64,000 nucleotides of DNA from assembly GCA_019113245.1 (NCBI GenBank), contig DXHU01000019.1:22683-86682 (forward strand), read 5' to 3'. Position 1 is the stretch's first letter; each line of letters starts with the position of its first letter. The notes under the pieces are model-generated. The model saw nothing but the letters and a program-made list of their open reading frames with translations, made no database searches and had not been told where the DNA came from. This DNA is from Candidatus Ornithospirochaeta avicola. GTDB taxonomy: Bacteria; Spirochaetota; Spirochaetia; Sphaerochaetales; Sphaerochaetaceae. Below are positions 25,330 through 33,915 of the stretch, one piece after another. Made by a program: the position numbers and the translations under genes.

Positions 25330-25352
25330 GCCGCCATCTGGCGGCTTTTCTT
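25330..25352 (+). terminator. Terminator-like hairpin GCCGCC/GGCGGC
   Basis: Perfect 6-bp GC stem, loop ATCT, then TTTTCTT. The ATG of a small downstream gene starts directly after the T-run. Confidence 0.8.
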
Positions 25353-25520
25353 ATGAAGCCGATACTGATTAAAAGCATATGCACAGGAGAAGAGCGTCTT
25401 GCTGTCCAGATGGAGGATGGCAGAATCAAGGAAGTGTGTGTGATAAAAAACAGAAAAGAGCTTATAAAGGAGCTTAAGGCACTTGGGTTTGAGGAAAAAG
25501 ATCTGAAGATTGAGTTCTAG
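25353..25520 (+). CDS. Small basic/acidic protein, 55 aa, unknown
   Basis: Reading frame from ATG 25353 to TAG 25520, starting MKPILIKSICTGEERL and ending KDLKIEF. The codon choice, a regular strand-strand-helix pattern (LAVQMEDGRIKEV, then NRKELIKELKALGF) and dense packing between neighbours make a real gene likely. No Shine-Dalgarno or promoter is visible, since the start follows the T-run of the hairpin; expression probably comes from read-through of the upstream ATPase gene. Its stop overlaps the convergent HxlR gene by 4 bases. Function unknown. Confidence 0.55.
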   Translation: MKPILIKSICTGEERLAVQMEDGRIKEVCVIKNRKELIKELKALGFEEKDLKIEF

Positions 25521-25864
25521 TCTTCCTTGATGCTTTCAATCTTCTCTTTTTCTCCCCATTCTGCAATCCTATCCAGAACAGGTGCAAGCGAGAGTCCTTT
25601 TTCTGTAAGCGAGTATTCCACATGTGGAGGAATGCTTGAAAGCACAGTTCTTTCGACAAGCCCATCTCCTTCCATCTGCTTGAGTATGTTTGTGAGTGTG
25701 GCAGAAGACACATTTTCAACAAAATGCAGAATGTCGTTGTATCTGACGCTTTCAAATTCAAGAAGCGTATAAAGGACAGAGAGCTTGAAACGGCTGTCTA
25801 CAAGGTTTAAAAAATATCCGAAACCGGTGGCAGCAAGAACATTTTCCTTTATTTTTCCTCTCAT
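25517..25864 (-). CDS. HxlR-family winged-helix transcriptional regulator
   Basis: A 115-aa MarR-like DNA-binding protein: KLSVLYTLLE, then VRYNDILHFVENVSSATLTN (recognition helix about residues 45-62), the wing ERTVLSSIPPHVEYSLTEKG and the C-terminal PVLDRIAEWG are the standard HxlR order. The conserved N-terminal cysteine used for redox sensing in YodB/HypR-like members is absent, so sensing must differ. Its ATG overlaps the end of the AAA ATPase gene, an unusual pairing. Confidence 0.88.
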   Translation of the reverse strand: MRGKIKENVLAATGFGYFLNLVDSRFKLSVLYTLLEFESVRYNDILHFVENVSSATLTNILKQMEGDGLVERTVLSSIPPHVEYSLTEKGLSLAPVLDRIAEWGEKEKIESIKED

Positions 25865-27123
25865 ATCCTCTCCTTATACAGATCCTTTGGTGAGAGTAAT
25901 TCTACATCAAATGCATTGAAATCAAAACCGTTTAAAGAGAAGAAAGCTTTTTTATACTTGCATTTTATTCCCTCTGCTTCATCACTCGTCATCTTTCCGT
26001 CGTTTGTACGTATGAATGTGAGAGTGTATTCCCCGTTCTTTAAAAAAGAAGAGTTGAAAACAACACCGTCATCGTCAAATATTCCGCTTTCATCTGCCAT
26101 ATATGTTCTCTTGAAGTAAGAGTTCAGTGCTCTGCTTATCATCCTGTCAGTGAAAAGTCCAAGTTCCCTTTCGACATGAAGCTCGAAAAACTCCTTTTCC
26201 GAAAGCTCAGAAATCTCATCAAGGTATGGATATATATAAGAGTAGTAGAAAGCTACAGCTCCATCCTTTATGCAGTAATATCTGCTTTTTCTGTTTCCGA
26301 TCTTGTTTATCGGGTTTATCTTCTCTATCAGGCCCTCTCCAAGCAGGACGCTAAGCTGTTTGTCCAGTAGGCCGTTGTTTTCCTGGTAAAGAGATGGAAG
26401 AAGATCTGAGTATGTTTTATACTCTGAACCGAGCTCAGACAGGATGTCATATGCATAGCTTCTTTTTCCTATGTTCTTTGTAATCTCATAAAGCATGTAA
26501 GGGTGAATCGGACTTGATTTGGCAATGAAAATGTTCCTTATGTTCTTCTTTAAGGATTCTTCCTCGTTAATTAACATATTTACATATGGTAATGAACCGA
26601 AAACGGAATAGAAAAGTAATTTATCCTTTGAATTCAGCTTACTGTAAAATGATTCGGCCTCGCTGTATTCAAATGTGGGTATAAAACTGCATTTGTCCAG
26701 ATATCTGGATGAAGAAAGATCATTATAGAAATCCAGGCTCGCTGTTGTGAGTATTATTTTTGTATTCTCTCCTCTTTCTTTAAGCATTCTTTTTATCTCA
26801 TCTTCCTGCTTCCTGATGTTTTCAATCTCTTCTATGACGAATATAACTTTTTCCTCTCTTTCATTAAAAAGAGAAAAGAGGGAGAAAAGAGAGGATGTTT
26901 TTTCAACTGAAATGAGCCTGTCTGCCTTTTCTGCAAAAGCAAGAAGATTCTTTTCATATGCGCTTTCCTTTGCTGTAAGGATAATTGTCTTTTCCTTTCT
27001 CTTTTTCAGTGCATTTCTTAATAGTGTACTTTTCCCGCTTTTAAAGAAACCATAGATAAGTATTGCATCATTGTTTTCGATTATCTTCTCAAATTCCCTG
27101 TCAACTTTTCTTGAGATATACAT
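25861..27123 (-). CDS. AAA/STAND-like ATPase (archaeal ATPase/DUF234-like architecture)
   Basis: A 420-aa protein: N-terminal ATPase with Walker A YGFFKSGKST (about residues 24-33), Walker B VIFVIEEIENI and sensor IILTTAS. The middle has winged-helix features (SDLLPSLYQENNGLLDKQLSVL, then LIEKINPINKIGNRKSRYYCIKDG). The C-terminal part resembles the nuclease-like DUF234 domain of ATPase_2/AAA_14 proteins, though no complete PD-D/ExK motif is evident. Shine-Dalgarno AAAGGA before ATG 27123. Such ATPases occur in archaea and anaerobes, often mobile; its role is unknown. Confidence 0.78.
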   Translation of the reverse strand: MYISRKVDREFEKIIENNDAILIYGFFKSGKSTLLRNALKKRKEKTIILTAKESAYEKNLLAFAEKADRLISVEKTSSLFSLFSLFNEREEKVIFVIEEIENIRKQEDEIKRMLKERGENTKIILTTASLDFYNDLSSSRYLDKCSFIPTFEYSEAESFYSKLNSKDKLLFYSVFGSLPYVNMLINEEESLKKNIRNIFIAKSSPIHPYMLYEITKNIGKRSYAYDILSELGSEYKTYSDLLPSLYQENNGLLDKQLSVLLGEGLIEKINPINKIGNRKSRYYCIKDGAVAFYYSYIYPYLDEISELSEKEFFELHVERELGLFTDRMISRALNSYFKRTYMADESGIFDDDGVVFNSSFLKNGEYTLTFIRTNDGKMTSDEAEGIKCKYKKAFFSLNGFDFNAFDVELLSPKDLYKERI

Positions 27124-27176
27124 ATATTCCTTTCCCTGCTAAATATGATATATTCTAGCACGTTTAGGGTGTATTG

Positions 27177-28112
27177 ATGAAAATTGTTATAGTTGTTTTT
27201 ATAGTTTTTCTGATTATTTTTTCCGCTGTGCTTGCTTCATGTGAGTATTTTCTTCGTTTTGCTCTTGGAAGAAACAACAGCTTTGAAGAGAAAAACGAGA
27301 TGGACCAGGATGGAGTCTTTTCCAGCAGCAAAGCAAAGGATGTTATGAAAGAGGGAAAAAGGTTTCTGGACTCTGAATGCGAGAGCGTCAGCATAAAAAG
27401 CTTTGATAATCTTAGGCTTACAGCTTATTTAAAAGAAAGCGGCAAAAGCGACTATTACCTTATAACCCTTCATGGATTTCATGGCAGTGCGGATAATAAC
27501 GCACCTGTTTTCCTCGAGGCTTATGAAAGGGGATTCAATATACTCGTTCCTCATATGAGAGCTCATGGAGGAAGTGAAGGAAAATGGATAACCATGGGCC
27601 GTGATGAGGCTGAGGATGTCCTTTCCTGGATTGAGTATATAAAGGAAAGAAATGAGAAAGCAAAGATAATAGTCTATGGAGTGTCAATGGGCTCTGCAAC
27701 AACGCTGATCTTATCCGGAAAAGAAAGTGAGAGCACTGTTGCATTCATAGCAGACTGCGGCTATTCAAGCCTTTATGAAGAATACTTTCATGAGGCAAAA
27801 GAAATGTTCGGCCTTCCTTCTTTCTTTGTAAGGATTATAAACTTATGGTCGAGAATAAGAATCGGTCTTGATTTTTCTGCTGTAAATCCTTCAGAAAGCG
27901 TGAAGAGCAATACTAAGCCTCTTTTGATAATACACGGGGATGAGGATGACTTTGTTCCGACCTGGATGTGCTACAAGATTTATGAGAATGCAGGCGGGGA
28001 CAAAGAGCTTCTTGTTGTGCCCAAAGCCGGACATGGAGAGAGCATGTTCGTGATGGAGGATTATAATGATTATATTTTCTCCTGGCTTGAAAAACATGGT
28101 ATTGAGATTTAG
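27177..28112 (+). CDS. Membrane-anchored alpha/beta hydrolase
   Basis: A 311-aa serine hydrolase with an N-terminal TM anchor (IVIVVFIVFLIIFSAVLA). Catalytic triad: nucleophile in YGVSMGSAT, acid in IHGDEDDFVP and His in KAGHGESM. LHGFHGSADN forms the oxyanion region. It belongs to the YqkD/BEM46-like group with unknown substrate. ATG 27177 is used, with AGGGTG upstream; a TTG before it is possible. Single gene between the AAA ATPase (divergent) and GNAT (convergent). Confidence 0.85.
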   Translation: MKIVIVVFIVFLIIFSAVLASCEYFLRFALGRNNSFEEKNEMDQDGVFSSSKAKDVMKEGKRFLDSECESVSIKSFDNLRLTAYLKESGKSDYYLITLHGFHGSADNNAPVFLEAYERGFNILVPHMRAHGGSEGKWITMGRDEAEDVLSWIEYIKERNEKAKIIVYGVSMGSATTLILSGKESESTVAFIADCGYSSLYEEYFHEAKEMFGLPSFFVRIINLWSRIRIGLDFSAVNPSESVKSNTKPLLIIHGDEDDFVPTWMCYKIYENAGGDKELLVVPKAGHGESMFVMEDYNDYIFSWLEKHGIEI

Positions 28113-28154
28113 TAATAAGAATTAACTAAATGCTTAACTGATTATAAATTAAGG

Positions 28155-28181
28155 AGATAATCTATTTCTTGATTATCTTTT
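28155..28181 (+). terminator. Possible terminator after alpha/beta hydrolase
   Basis: AGATAATC/GATTATCT perfect 8-bp inverted repeat, loop TATTTCTT, then TTTT. AT-rich and overlapping the end of the convergent GNAT gene, so only moderate support. Confidence 0.45.
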
Positions 28182-28656
28182 CCATATAGGCTACAGAATA
28201 GTATCTGCCGTTTTTGATGCCGCAATTATCCATTATGCCCTTGATTCGGTAACCCATTTTTTTATGAAACTCGATGCTTCCCCAGCCGGGGTATGTGACA
28301 AGCGCATAGAGGTTTCTGATATCCGTGCTCTCAAGTTCCTTTTCAAGTTCTTTGTAGAGCATTTTCCCAGCACCGAGGCCGGTTGATGATTTATCGACAT
28401 AGATTGTGACTTCTGCACTGATTTTATATGCAGCTCGATCAATGAATGAATGTGCATACGCGTAGCCACTTACAATGCCGTCAGAGAGCGCAACAAGATA
28501 AGGGTAGTTTTCACTTATCTCACAATACCTTCTCTCCATCTCGCTCTTGCTTGGAGTTTCAAATTCAAACGAGACGGCAGTATTCTCAACATAATAAGAA
28601 TAGATTTCTCTGATTCTGCCAATGTCCTCTGGCAAAGCTTTACGTATGCTAAGCAT
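28162..28656 (-). CDS. GNAT N-acetyltransferase (phosphinothricin acetyltransferase-like)
   Basis: A 164-aa acetyl-CoA-dependent acetyltransferase. The start LSIRKALPEDIGRIREIYSY, the strand EVTIYVDKSSTGLGAGKMLY with the acetyl-CoA P-loop, and WGSIEFHKKMGY define the family. The PPT-acetyltransferase/MddA branch acetylates small amines or methionine derivatives; the substrate here is unknown. Overlaps the CoA-binding protein gene by 8 bases and is the last gene of the carD operon. Confidence 0.88.
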   Translation of the reverse strand: MLSIRKALPEDIGRIREIYSYYVENTAVSFEFETPSKSEMERRYCEISENYPYLVALSDGIVSGYAYAHSFIDRAAYKISAEVTIYVDKSSTGLGAGKMLYKELEKELESTDIRNLYALVTYPGWGSIEFHKKMGYRIKGIMDNCGIKNGRYYSVAYMEKIIKK

Positions 28657-28999
28657 TGAGTATTGCCTTATATATGCAATCGTTTACAAAAGGAATTGAG
28701 CGGGATGAAAGTTCTTCCTCAATCTCAGCACTTCCTGCACCCGGCTGTATTACAGCACATGATATCTTTCTTGTGCATTCTTTCAGCAGCATGATTCCCT
28801 TTGCCGGATTGATGCAGAAAACAAGGACATCGATGTCTTTTTCAAACTCATTTATGCTGCTGTGCTCCTTTCCAACTGCAAATGTATCATAGCCATGCTT
28901 GATTAGTTCTTCCTTGATTTTGTAAGCATACTTTTCTTCATTTACTGTATCTCCAAGGATAACGTATGTCTTTTTTTCAAGCGCATCTTTTATATTCAT
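28649..28999 (-). CDS. CoA-binding (Rossmann) domain protein
   Basis: A 116-aa single-domain protein of the CoA_binding_2 family: YVILGDTVNEEKYAYKI, a HGYDTFAVGKE strand-turn, DVLVFCINPAKG and AVIQPGAGS. It is similar to YccU-type proteins; function not established. The Shine-Dalgarno TGAGGG lies directly before the ATG. It follows ispF after 8 bases. Confidence 0.82.
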   Translation of the reverse strand: MNIKDALEKKTYVILGDTVNEEKYAYKIKEELIKHGYDTFAVGKEHSSINEFEKDIDVLVFCINPAKGIMLLKECTRKISCAVIQPGAGSAEIEEELSSRSIPFVNDCIYKAILNA

Positions 29000-29007
29000 A
29001 TATTCCC

Positions 29008-29469
29008 TCAGTTGTTGATTAATATCACGCAGGAGGCTTCGATTGCTTCTCCACGTCCAAGCGAGTCAAGAGCTTCATTTGTCTTTGCCTTCACAGAAAT
29101 CCTTGATACATCAATGTCAAGGAGAAGGGAAAGATTCTCCCTTATCCTGTCAATGTAAGGACGCAGTCTTGTTTTCTCAAGAATCACTGTACAGTCAAGA
29201 TTGACAATATCCGGTTTTGTCTCTTCAAGCGTTTTTTTCAGAAGAGCAGATGAAGAAATGTCCTTATACTGATTGTCAGAAGGTGGAAAATGTGAACCTA
29301 TATCTCCAAGTGCAAATGCCCCGTAAAGTGCATCTATTATTGCATGGAGCAGAACATCTCCGTCACTGTGAGCATCCTCTCCTGTATTGGATGGAATCTT
29401 GAGGCCGCCTATCATGAGATCTCTGCCTTCTTTCAGACGGTGTATGTCCCAGCCCTGGCCGATTCTCAT
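29008..29469 (-). CDS. ispF: 2-C-methyl-D-erythritol 2,4-cyclodiphosphate synthase
   Basis: MEP isoprenoid pathway enzyme (153 aa). Metal ligands in GWDIHRL (Asp/His) and DAHSDGDVLLHA, ALGDIGSHFPPSD, and the substrate loop VKAKTNEALDSLGRGEAIEA. Its ATG overlaps the ispD stop (ATGA); it forms the compact carD-ispD-ispF unit. Confidence 0.97.
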   Translation of the reverse strand: MRIGQGWDIHRLKEGRDLMIGGLKIPSNTGEDAHSDGDVLLHAIIDALYGAFALGDIGSHFPPSDNQYKDISSSALLKKTLEETKPDIVNLDCTVILEKTRLRPYIDRIRENLSLLLDIDVSRISVKAKTNEALDSLGRGEAIEASCVILINN

Positions 29470-30266
29470 TTTCTTTCCTCCTTGATGCCATATAAGAGCT
29501 CTCTCATGCGGCGGGAAGCATCTCTGCTTTTCTTTGCTTCTTCCAGAAACAGAGCATATTCAGCACTCTGCTTCTCAGCATCAGGAATATCTGATGAATA
29601 AGTTATCTTCTTATTGCTCTCATCGCCTTTTATGACAGTGCATCTGTAGCCTGCAGAGACGAACACCTCAGCATCATCACTTGCATCCGTGCTCTCATAC
29701 TTCTCATATGCACTCAATATCTCATCAAAGCGGAAAACCTGCGGAGTCTGAACTCTTATAAGCTGTTTTCTGTCAACATTCTCGCAGATGATGTTGTCAT
29801 CTGACAGCCTCTTTACGCTGTCTGTGATGCGCAGGGCAGGTACTGCTCCTCCAGCAACGCTTGCGTTTGCAAGAGCGCGGATTATCATATCGGGGGTGAC
29901 AAAGGGCCGTGCTCCGTCATGGATTGCCACATAGCTGATGGGAAGGTCCAGAGAGGAAAGCCTGGAAAGAGCATTCTTTATGCTCAGGAATCTTGTCTTT
30001 CCTCCTTCTATGATCAGGAAAGGAAGGCTGTTCACCTCTCCAAGGTCCTCAAGAGCAAGATATGTCTCTTCCATCATCCCTTCAGGGCATGTGATGACCA
30101 CAGCAGCAAGACCGGGGATTTCAAAAAATGGCTCTGTGGCTCTGTAAAGGACTGTGTGCCCGTCAATTTTCAGAAACTCTTTCTTCGCATTAAATGATGA
30201 AGATGAATTGAAGCGCTCGCTTTTTCCTGCGGCTGTAATTATGACTGCAAAGGGAGGTATGCTCAT
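29466..30266 (-). CDS. ispD: 2-C-methyl-D-erythritol 4-phosphate cytidylyltransferase
   Basis: Third MEP-pathway enzyme: activates methylerythritol phosphate with CTP. 266 aa, about 30 longer than usual because of an insert after residue 20 (FNSSSSFNAKKEF) and a C-terminal tail (ASRRMRELLYGIKEERK). Motifs: ITAAGKSERF, VAIHDGARPFV and RVQTPQVFRFDEI. Overlaps carD upstream and ispF downstream by ATGA. Confidence 0.95.
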   Translation of the reverse strand: MSIPPFAVIITAAGKSERFNSSSSFNAKKEFLKIDGHTVLYRATEPFFEIPGLAAVVITCPEGMMEETYLALEDLGEVNSLPFLIIEGGKTRFLSIKNALSRLSSLDLPISYVAIHDGARPFVTPDMIIRALANASVAGGAVPALRITDSVKRLSDDNIICENVDRKQLIRVQTPQVFRFDEILSAYEKYESTDASDDAEVFVSAGYRCTVIKGDESNKKITYSSDIPDAEKQSAEYALFLEEAKKSRDASRRMRELLYGIKEERK

Positions 30267-30769
30267 TTAATCTTTTCCAGGCGTTTGAATATAGTGCGTT
30301 TTGCCTGCTCCGTGTTCATTCCTAACACAAAACATGTTTCATCGACAAGATGCGTGAGAGCATTTTCATAAAGCCTTCTCTCCTGCACTGGCAAATCCCT
30401 TGTCTTCTGCCTGTTGTAGAGGATGTTCACTATTGTTGCTACATTTGAAATCGTGCCGCTTTTTAGCATCTGTGCCTGAATGACCTGACGAGCCTTCCAG
30501 TCTGAGACCGAGAGATCCTTTTTTTCTGAAAGCATGGACAAAGCCGCCTCCGTATCCTTCTTCGTGGAGAGCTTTCTAAGTCCCATGTCAGTTGCTGTTG
30601 CCACTGGAAGCAGGATATTCATATCTAGACTTGGTATGGCTATAACGTAATACTTTCTGGCTTCTCCCTGGATAACCTGCTCTTGTATATCGCTAATGAC
30701 TCCGACGCCACTTGTCGGATAGACAACCCTTTCGCCTATCAGGAAACCTTTGCGGTCTTTGTCTCTCAT
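30263..30769 (-). CDS. carD: CarD-family RNA polymerase-binding transcription factor
   Basis: A 168-aa global regulator that binds the RNA polymerase beta subunit and stabilises open complexes. N-terminal Tudor-like RID domain: FLIGERVVYPTSGVGVISDI and KYYVIAIPSLDMNILLPV. The helical C-terminal domain includes the DW pair (SVSDWKAR) for the upstream fork. First gene of carD-ispD-ispF-CoA-binding-GNAT. No Shine-Dalgarno; an extended -10 lies 8 bases before the ATG. Confidence 0.95.
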   Translation of the reverse strand: MRDKDRKGFLIGERVVYPTSGVGVISDIQEQVIQGEARKYYVIAIPSLDMNILLPVATATDMGLRKLSTKKDTEAALSMLSEKKDLSVSDWKARQVIQAQMLKSGTISNVATIVNILYNRQKTRDLPVQERRLYENALTHLVDETCFVLGMNTEQAKRTIFKRLEKIK

Positions 30770-30777
30770 CTGTCAAT

Positions 30778-30786
30778 ATTTTACCA
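30778..30786 (-). promoter_or_regulatory. Extended -10 promoter of carD operon, leaderless architecture
   Basis: TGG followed directly by TAAAAT (30783-30778), then 8 bases to ATG 30769. No clear -35 element. Confidence 0.45.
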
Positions 30787-30826
30787 CATCCTGGTGAAAA
30801 GGGAAGAAAATAAAACCATTTGACTC

Positions 30827-30854
30827 TTTAAAATTCTCATTCTTCATTTATAAT
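30827..30854 (+). promoter_or_regulatory. Promoter of malQ operon, leaderless architecture
   Basis: TTTAAA (30827-30832), 16-bp spacer, TATAAT (30849-30854), then 7 bases to ATG 30862; no Shine-Dalgarno. Confidence 0.55.
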
Positions 30855-30861
30855 TGGATTC

Positions 30862-32379
30862 ATGAAGAACGACAGATACACAGGAATCCTTATGCACCCG
30901 GTCAGCTTCCCCAGTCCGTATGCAATTGGCGATATCGGGGATGCAGCTTACCATTTTATCGATGTGATGAATGAGAACAAAGTCAGTCTCTGGCAGGTGC
31001 TGCCGCTTGGGCCGACAGGTTATGGAGACAGCCCTTATGCATCACGCTCCACATTCGCAGGAAACGAGCTCCTGATTGATCTCAAGAGGCTGTATCTTGA
31101 TGGATATCTTGAACTTGAGGATATAATGAGTGAACCTGTTGTCACCGAGAGGGTTGACTACGGCAGAGCAAAAGAAATAAAGATGCCTCTTTTAAGGAAA
31201 GCAGCATGTGTTTTTCTTAAGACAGAGAAAAACAGCAGCAGATACAAGGAATTCTGCAGCGAGCATTCATACTGGCTTGAAGATTATGCACTCTATCAGA
31301 GCCTTTGCGACAGATATAACGACTCAAGATGGTTTTCCATCTGGCCTGAGGATCTGAGAAACAGAAAGAAAAGCGCGCTTGATAAAGCCAAGGCTGAGCT
31401 GAAAGAAGAGATGGACATATGGTGTGTCCTGCAGTATTTCTTCTTCTCTCAGTGGAAAAGCCTGAAGGAGTATGCAAACGAAAAGGGCGTAAGAATAATA
31501 GGGGACATTCCGATTTTCGTTGCTCCTGACAGCGCAGATGCGTGGACTAATACAAAGCTTCTGAAGATAGATGAAAGCGGCGAGCAGGAAGCAAGCAGCG
31601 GAGTTCCGCCAGATGCCTTCAGCTCAACAGGACAGCTGTGGGGAAATCCTCTCTACAGATGGGAAGAGCACGAGAAGGAGAATTTCTCATGGTGGATAAA
31701 AAGAGTCAGCGCGGCTCTCAGAATGTGCGATATAGTGAGAATAGACCATTTCAGAGGCTTTGAAGCATGCTGGGAGGTTCCGAAAGGAGAGGAAACAGCT
31801 ATAAACGGCAAATGGGTCAAGAGTCCTGGAGAAAAGCTTCTGAAAGCACTGGCTGAAGCGCTTGGAGATGATCTTCCAATCATTGCTGAGGATCTTGGCG
31901 TGATTACTCCTGAAGTCGAGGCTCTTCGTGATTCATTCGGCCTGCCTGGAATGAAGATTCTCCAGTTTGCATTCTCTGTTAATGACTCTGGCGAGCTTGA
32001 AAGCGGCAATGCATACCTTCCTCACAATATTGAGAGAAACTCTGTGGCATATACAGGTACTCATGACAACAACACAACATGCGGTTGGTATAAGGAGCAG
32101 AGTGATGCAGTCAAAGATGCAGTAAGACGCTATTTTGAGTGCCCTGATGACCAAGTGCCATGGCAGATGATAAGGCATCTGTTGATGAGCAACGCAAAAT
32201 ATGCCGTAATCCCAATGCAGGACATCCTGATGCTTGATGAGAATGCAAGGATGAATGTTCCTTCCACATGCGGATCTTCAAACTGGTCCTGGAAGATGCC
32301 TCAGTGGGGCTATTACGCTGAAGGATGGTCAAGGCTGCATTATTACAACAAGCTCTATGGAAGAGTGGTGAAGAAGTGA
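30862..32379 (+). CDS. malQ: 4-alpha-glucanotransferase (amylomaltase, GH77)
   Basis: Transfers maltodextrin segments during maltose/glycogen metabolism; 505 aa, normal for the short bacterial form. Motifs: LPLGPTGYGDSPYAS, RIIGDIPIFVAPDSADAW, the nucleophile region VRIDHFRGFEACWEVP and acid/base IIAEDLGVITPEV, then AYTGTHDNNTTCGWY. Head of the malQ-rsmE-thyX-uvrC run; the stop overlaps the GTG start of rsmE. Confidence 0.97.
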   Translation: MKNDRYTGILMHPVSFPSPYAIGDIGDAAYHFIDVMNENKVSLWQVLPLGPTGYGDSPYASRSTFAGNELLIDLKRLYLDGYLELEDIMSEPVVTERVDYGRAKEIKMPLLRKAACVFLKTEKNSSRYKEFCSEHSYWLEDYALYQSLCDRYNDSRWFSIWPEDLRNRKKSALDKAKAELKEEMDIWCVLQYFFFSQWKSLKEYANEKGVRIIGDIPIFVAPDSADAWTNTKLLKIDESGEQEASSGVPPDAFSSTGQLWGNPLYRWEEHEKENFSWWIKRVSAALRMCDIVRIDHFRGFEACWEVPKGEETAINGKWVKSPGEKLLKALAEALGDDLPIIAEDLGVITPEVEALRDSFGLPGMKILQFAFSVNDSGELESGNAYLPHNIERNSVAYTGTHDNNTTCGWYKEQSDAVKDAVRRYFECPDDQVPWQMIRHLLMSNAKYAVIPMQDILMLDENARMNVPSTCGSSNWSWKMPQWGYYAEGWSRLHYYNKLYGRVVKK

Positions 32380-33083
32380 ACATAATACTCTTTGACCGTT
32401 TAAGTGAGAGTATCCCGCTCTCTGACAGGAGAGCAGTTCATATTTTAAAGGTCCTTCGCCTGAAAGAAGGGGACAGCTTTTTCTGCGGGGTGGTGAGAGG
32501 CAGCTGCTATAAAGCCCGCATAGACAAAATAACAGCAACTGAGATATTCCTCTCATACTCGGATGAGAAAGAGGATGGTTTTTCCTATCCCCTAACACTC
32601 ATAATAGGCGAAGTGCGTCCAATCTGCATGAGGAGGATTTTGAGGGAAGTCACCAGTCTAGGTGCAAGAAAGCTCGTTCTCACTCTCACGGAAAAAGGAG
32701 AGAAAAGCTATCATGAAGCATCTCTTTACAAAAGCGGAGAATACAAGGAGATTCTCGTGGATGGTGCGATGCAGGCCGGGTGTACATATATTCCAGAAGT
32801 CATTTTCGCATCCAGCGTCAAAGAAGCTGTAAAACATGCAGAAAGCGATGAGAAAATACTTCTGGACAACATAATCGGGTCGGTGCGTCTTTCCGATATG
32901 ACTCTTGAGGGAAAATCAGTTACAATCGCTATAGGAAGCGAGCGGGGTTTTTCAGATAATGAGAGAAATGCATTCCTCTCATCCGGCTTTACTGCGGCCC
33001 TGATTGGTAATAGAATACTGAGAACAGAAACGGCATGCGTTGCAGCCACAGCCCTTGCTCTTGAGAGAATGAATATACTTTAG
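32376..33083 (+). CDS. rsmE: 16S rRNA (uracil-1498-N3)-methyltransferase
   Basis: SPOUT-class methyltransferase (235 aa) modifying U1498 of 16S rRNA. SAM-binding knot motifs: IGEVRPICMRRILREVTSLG, LTLTEKGEKSY, AIGSERGFSDNE and GNRILRTETACVAATALALE. I place the start at GTG 32376, which overlaps the malQ stop (GTGA); the longer frame would reach deep into malQ. Confidence 0.93.
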   Translation: MNIILFDRLSESIPLSDRRAVHILKVLRLKEGDSFFCGVVRGSCYKARIDKITATEIFLSYSDEKEDGFSYPLTLIIGEVRPICMRRILREVTSLGARKLVLTLTEKGEKSYHEASLYKSGEYKEILVDGAMQAGCTYIPEVIFASSVKEAVKHAESDEKILLDNIIGSVRLSDMTLEGKSVTIAIGSERGFSDNERNAFLSSGFTAALIGNRILRTETACVAATALALERMNIL

Positions 33084-33093
33084 GAGATTGCTT

Positions 33094-33912
33094 ATGCATA
33101 CGTTTGTAGAAGAGGCAGAAAAGATCCTTGATAAGGAATATCCTGTACTGGATCATGGTTTTGTACGTCTGGTGGATTATCTTGGCTCGGATCAAAGAAT
33201 CGTGCAGAGCGCGAGAGTCAGCTATGGAGAGGGAACTAAGACATACCGCCAGGACAAAGGACTTATAAACTACCTTTTGAGAAATGACCATACAAGTCCT
33301 TTTGAGCAGGTAGTGTTCACTTTTCACGTGAAAATGCCTATTTTCGTTGCACGTCAGTGGGTGCGTCACCGCACAGCAAGAATGAATGAGATTTCAGGCC
33401 GCTATTCTGTTATGAAGGATGAATGCTATATCCCCTCTTCAGATCACATTGCTCTTCAGAGCGAGGACAACAAGCAGGGAAGAAAAAATGAGCCTGTTGA
33501 TGAGGTGACAGCAGAGGCTGTGAAGGAAATGCTTTCTCAGGAGCAGAAGATGATTTTCGAGAATTATCATAAGTTACTCGATATGGGAATTGCTAGAGAG
33601 ATTTCAAGAATCGATCTCCCTCTTTCGCTTTATACAGAATTCTATTGGCAGATCGACCTGCATAACCTCTTCCATTTCCTCGCACTCCGTCTTGATTCTC
33701 ATGCTCAGTATGAAATCAGGGTATATGCTGAGGTCATCCTTGATATAATCAGCAAGGTCTGTCCGATTGCAACTGAGGCCTTCATCAATCACAAGAAGGA
33801 TGGTGTGAGCCTTTCTGCGAAGGAAAAAGATGCTGTCAAAGCACTTCTGGAAGGAAAGGAGATTCCGCTGGAAGGAAGGGAGAAGGAAATCTTCCTGGAG
33901 AAACTTAAATAA
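33094..33912 (+). CDS. thyX: Flavin-dependent thymidylate synthase
   Basis: Makes dTMP using FAD and methylenetetrahydrofolate; 272 aa. The ThyX signature occurs as RHRTARMNEISGRYS (about residues 88-102), with HTSPFEQVVFTFHV before it and HNLFHFLALRLDSHAQYEIR at the dUMP/FAD site. The start is ATG 33094 with AGGAG 7 bases upstream. Lies between rsmE and uvrC. Confidence 0.96.
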   Translation: MHTFVEEAEKILDKEYPVLDHGFVRLVDYLGSDQRIVQSARVSYGEGTKTYRQDKGLINYLLRNDHTSPFEQVVFTFHVKMPIFVARQWVRHRTARMNEISGRYSVMKDECYIPSSDHIALQSEDNKQGRKNEPVDEVTAEAVKEMLSQEQKMIFENYHKLLDMGIAREISRIDLPLSLYTEFYWQIDLHNLFHFLALRLDSHAQYEIRVYAEVILDIISKVCPIATEAFINHKKDGVSLSAKEKDAVKALLEGKEIPLEGREKEIFLEKLK

Positions 33913-33915
33913 AAA

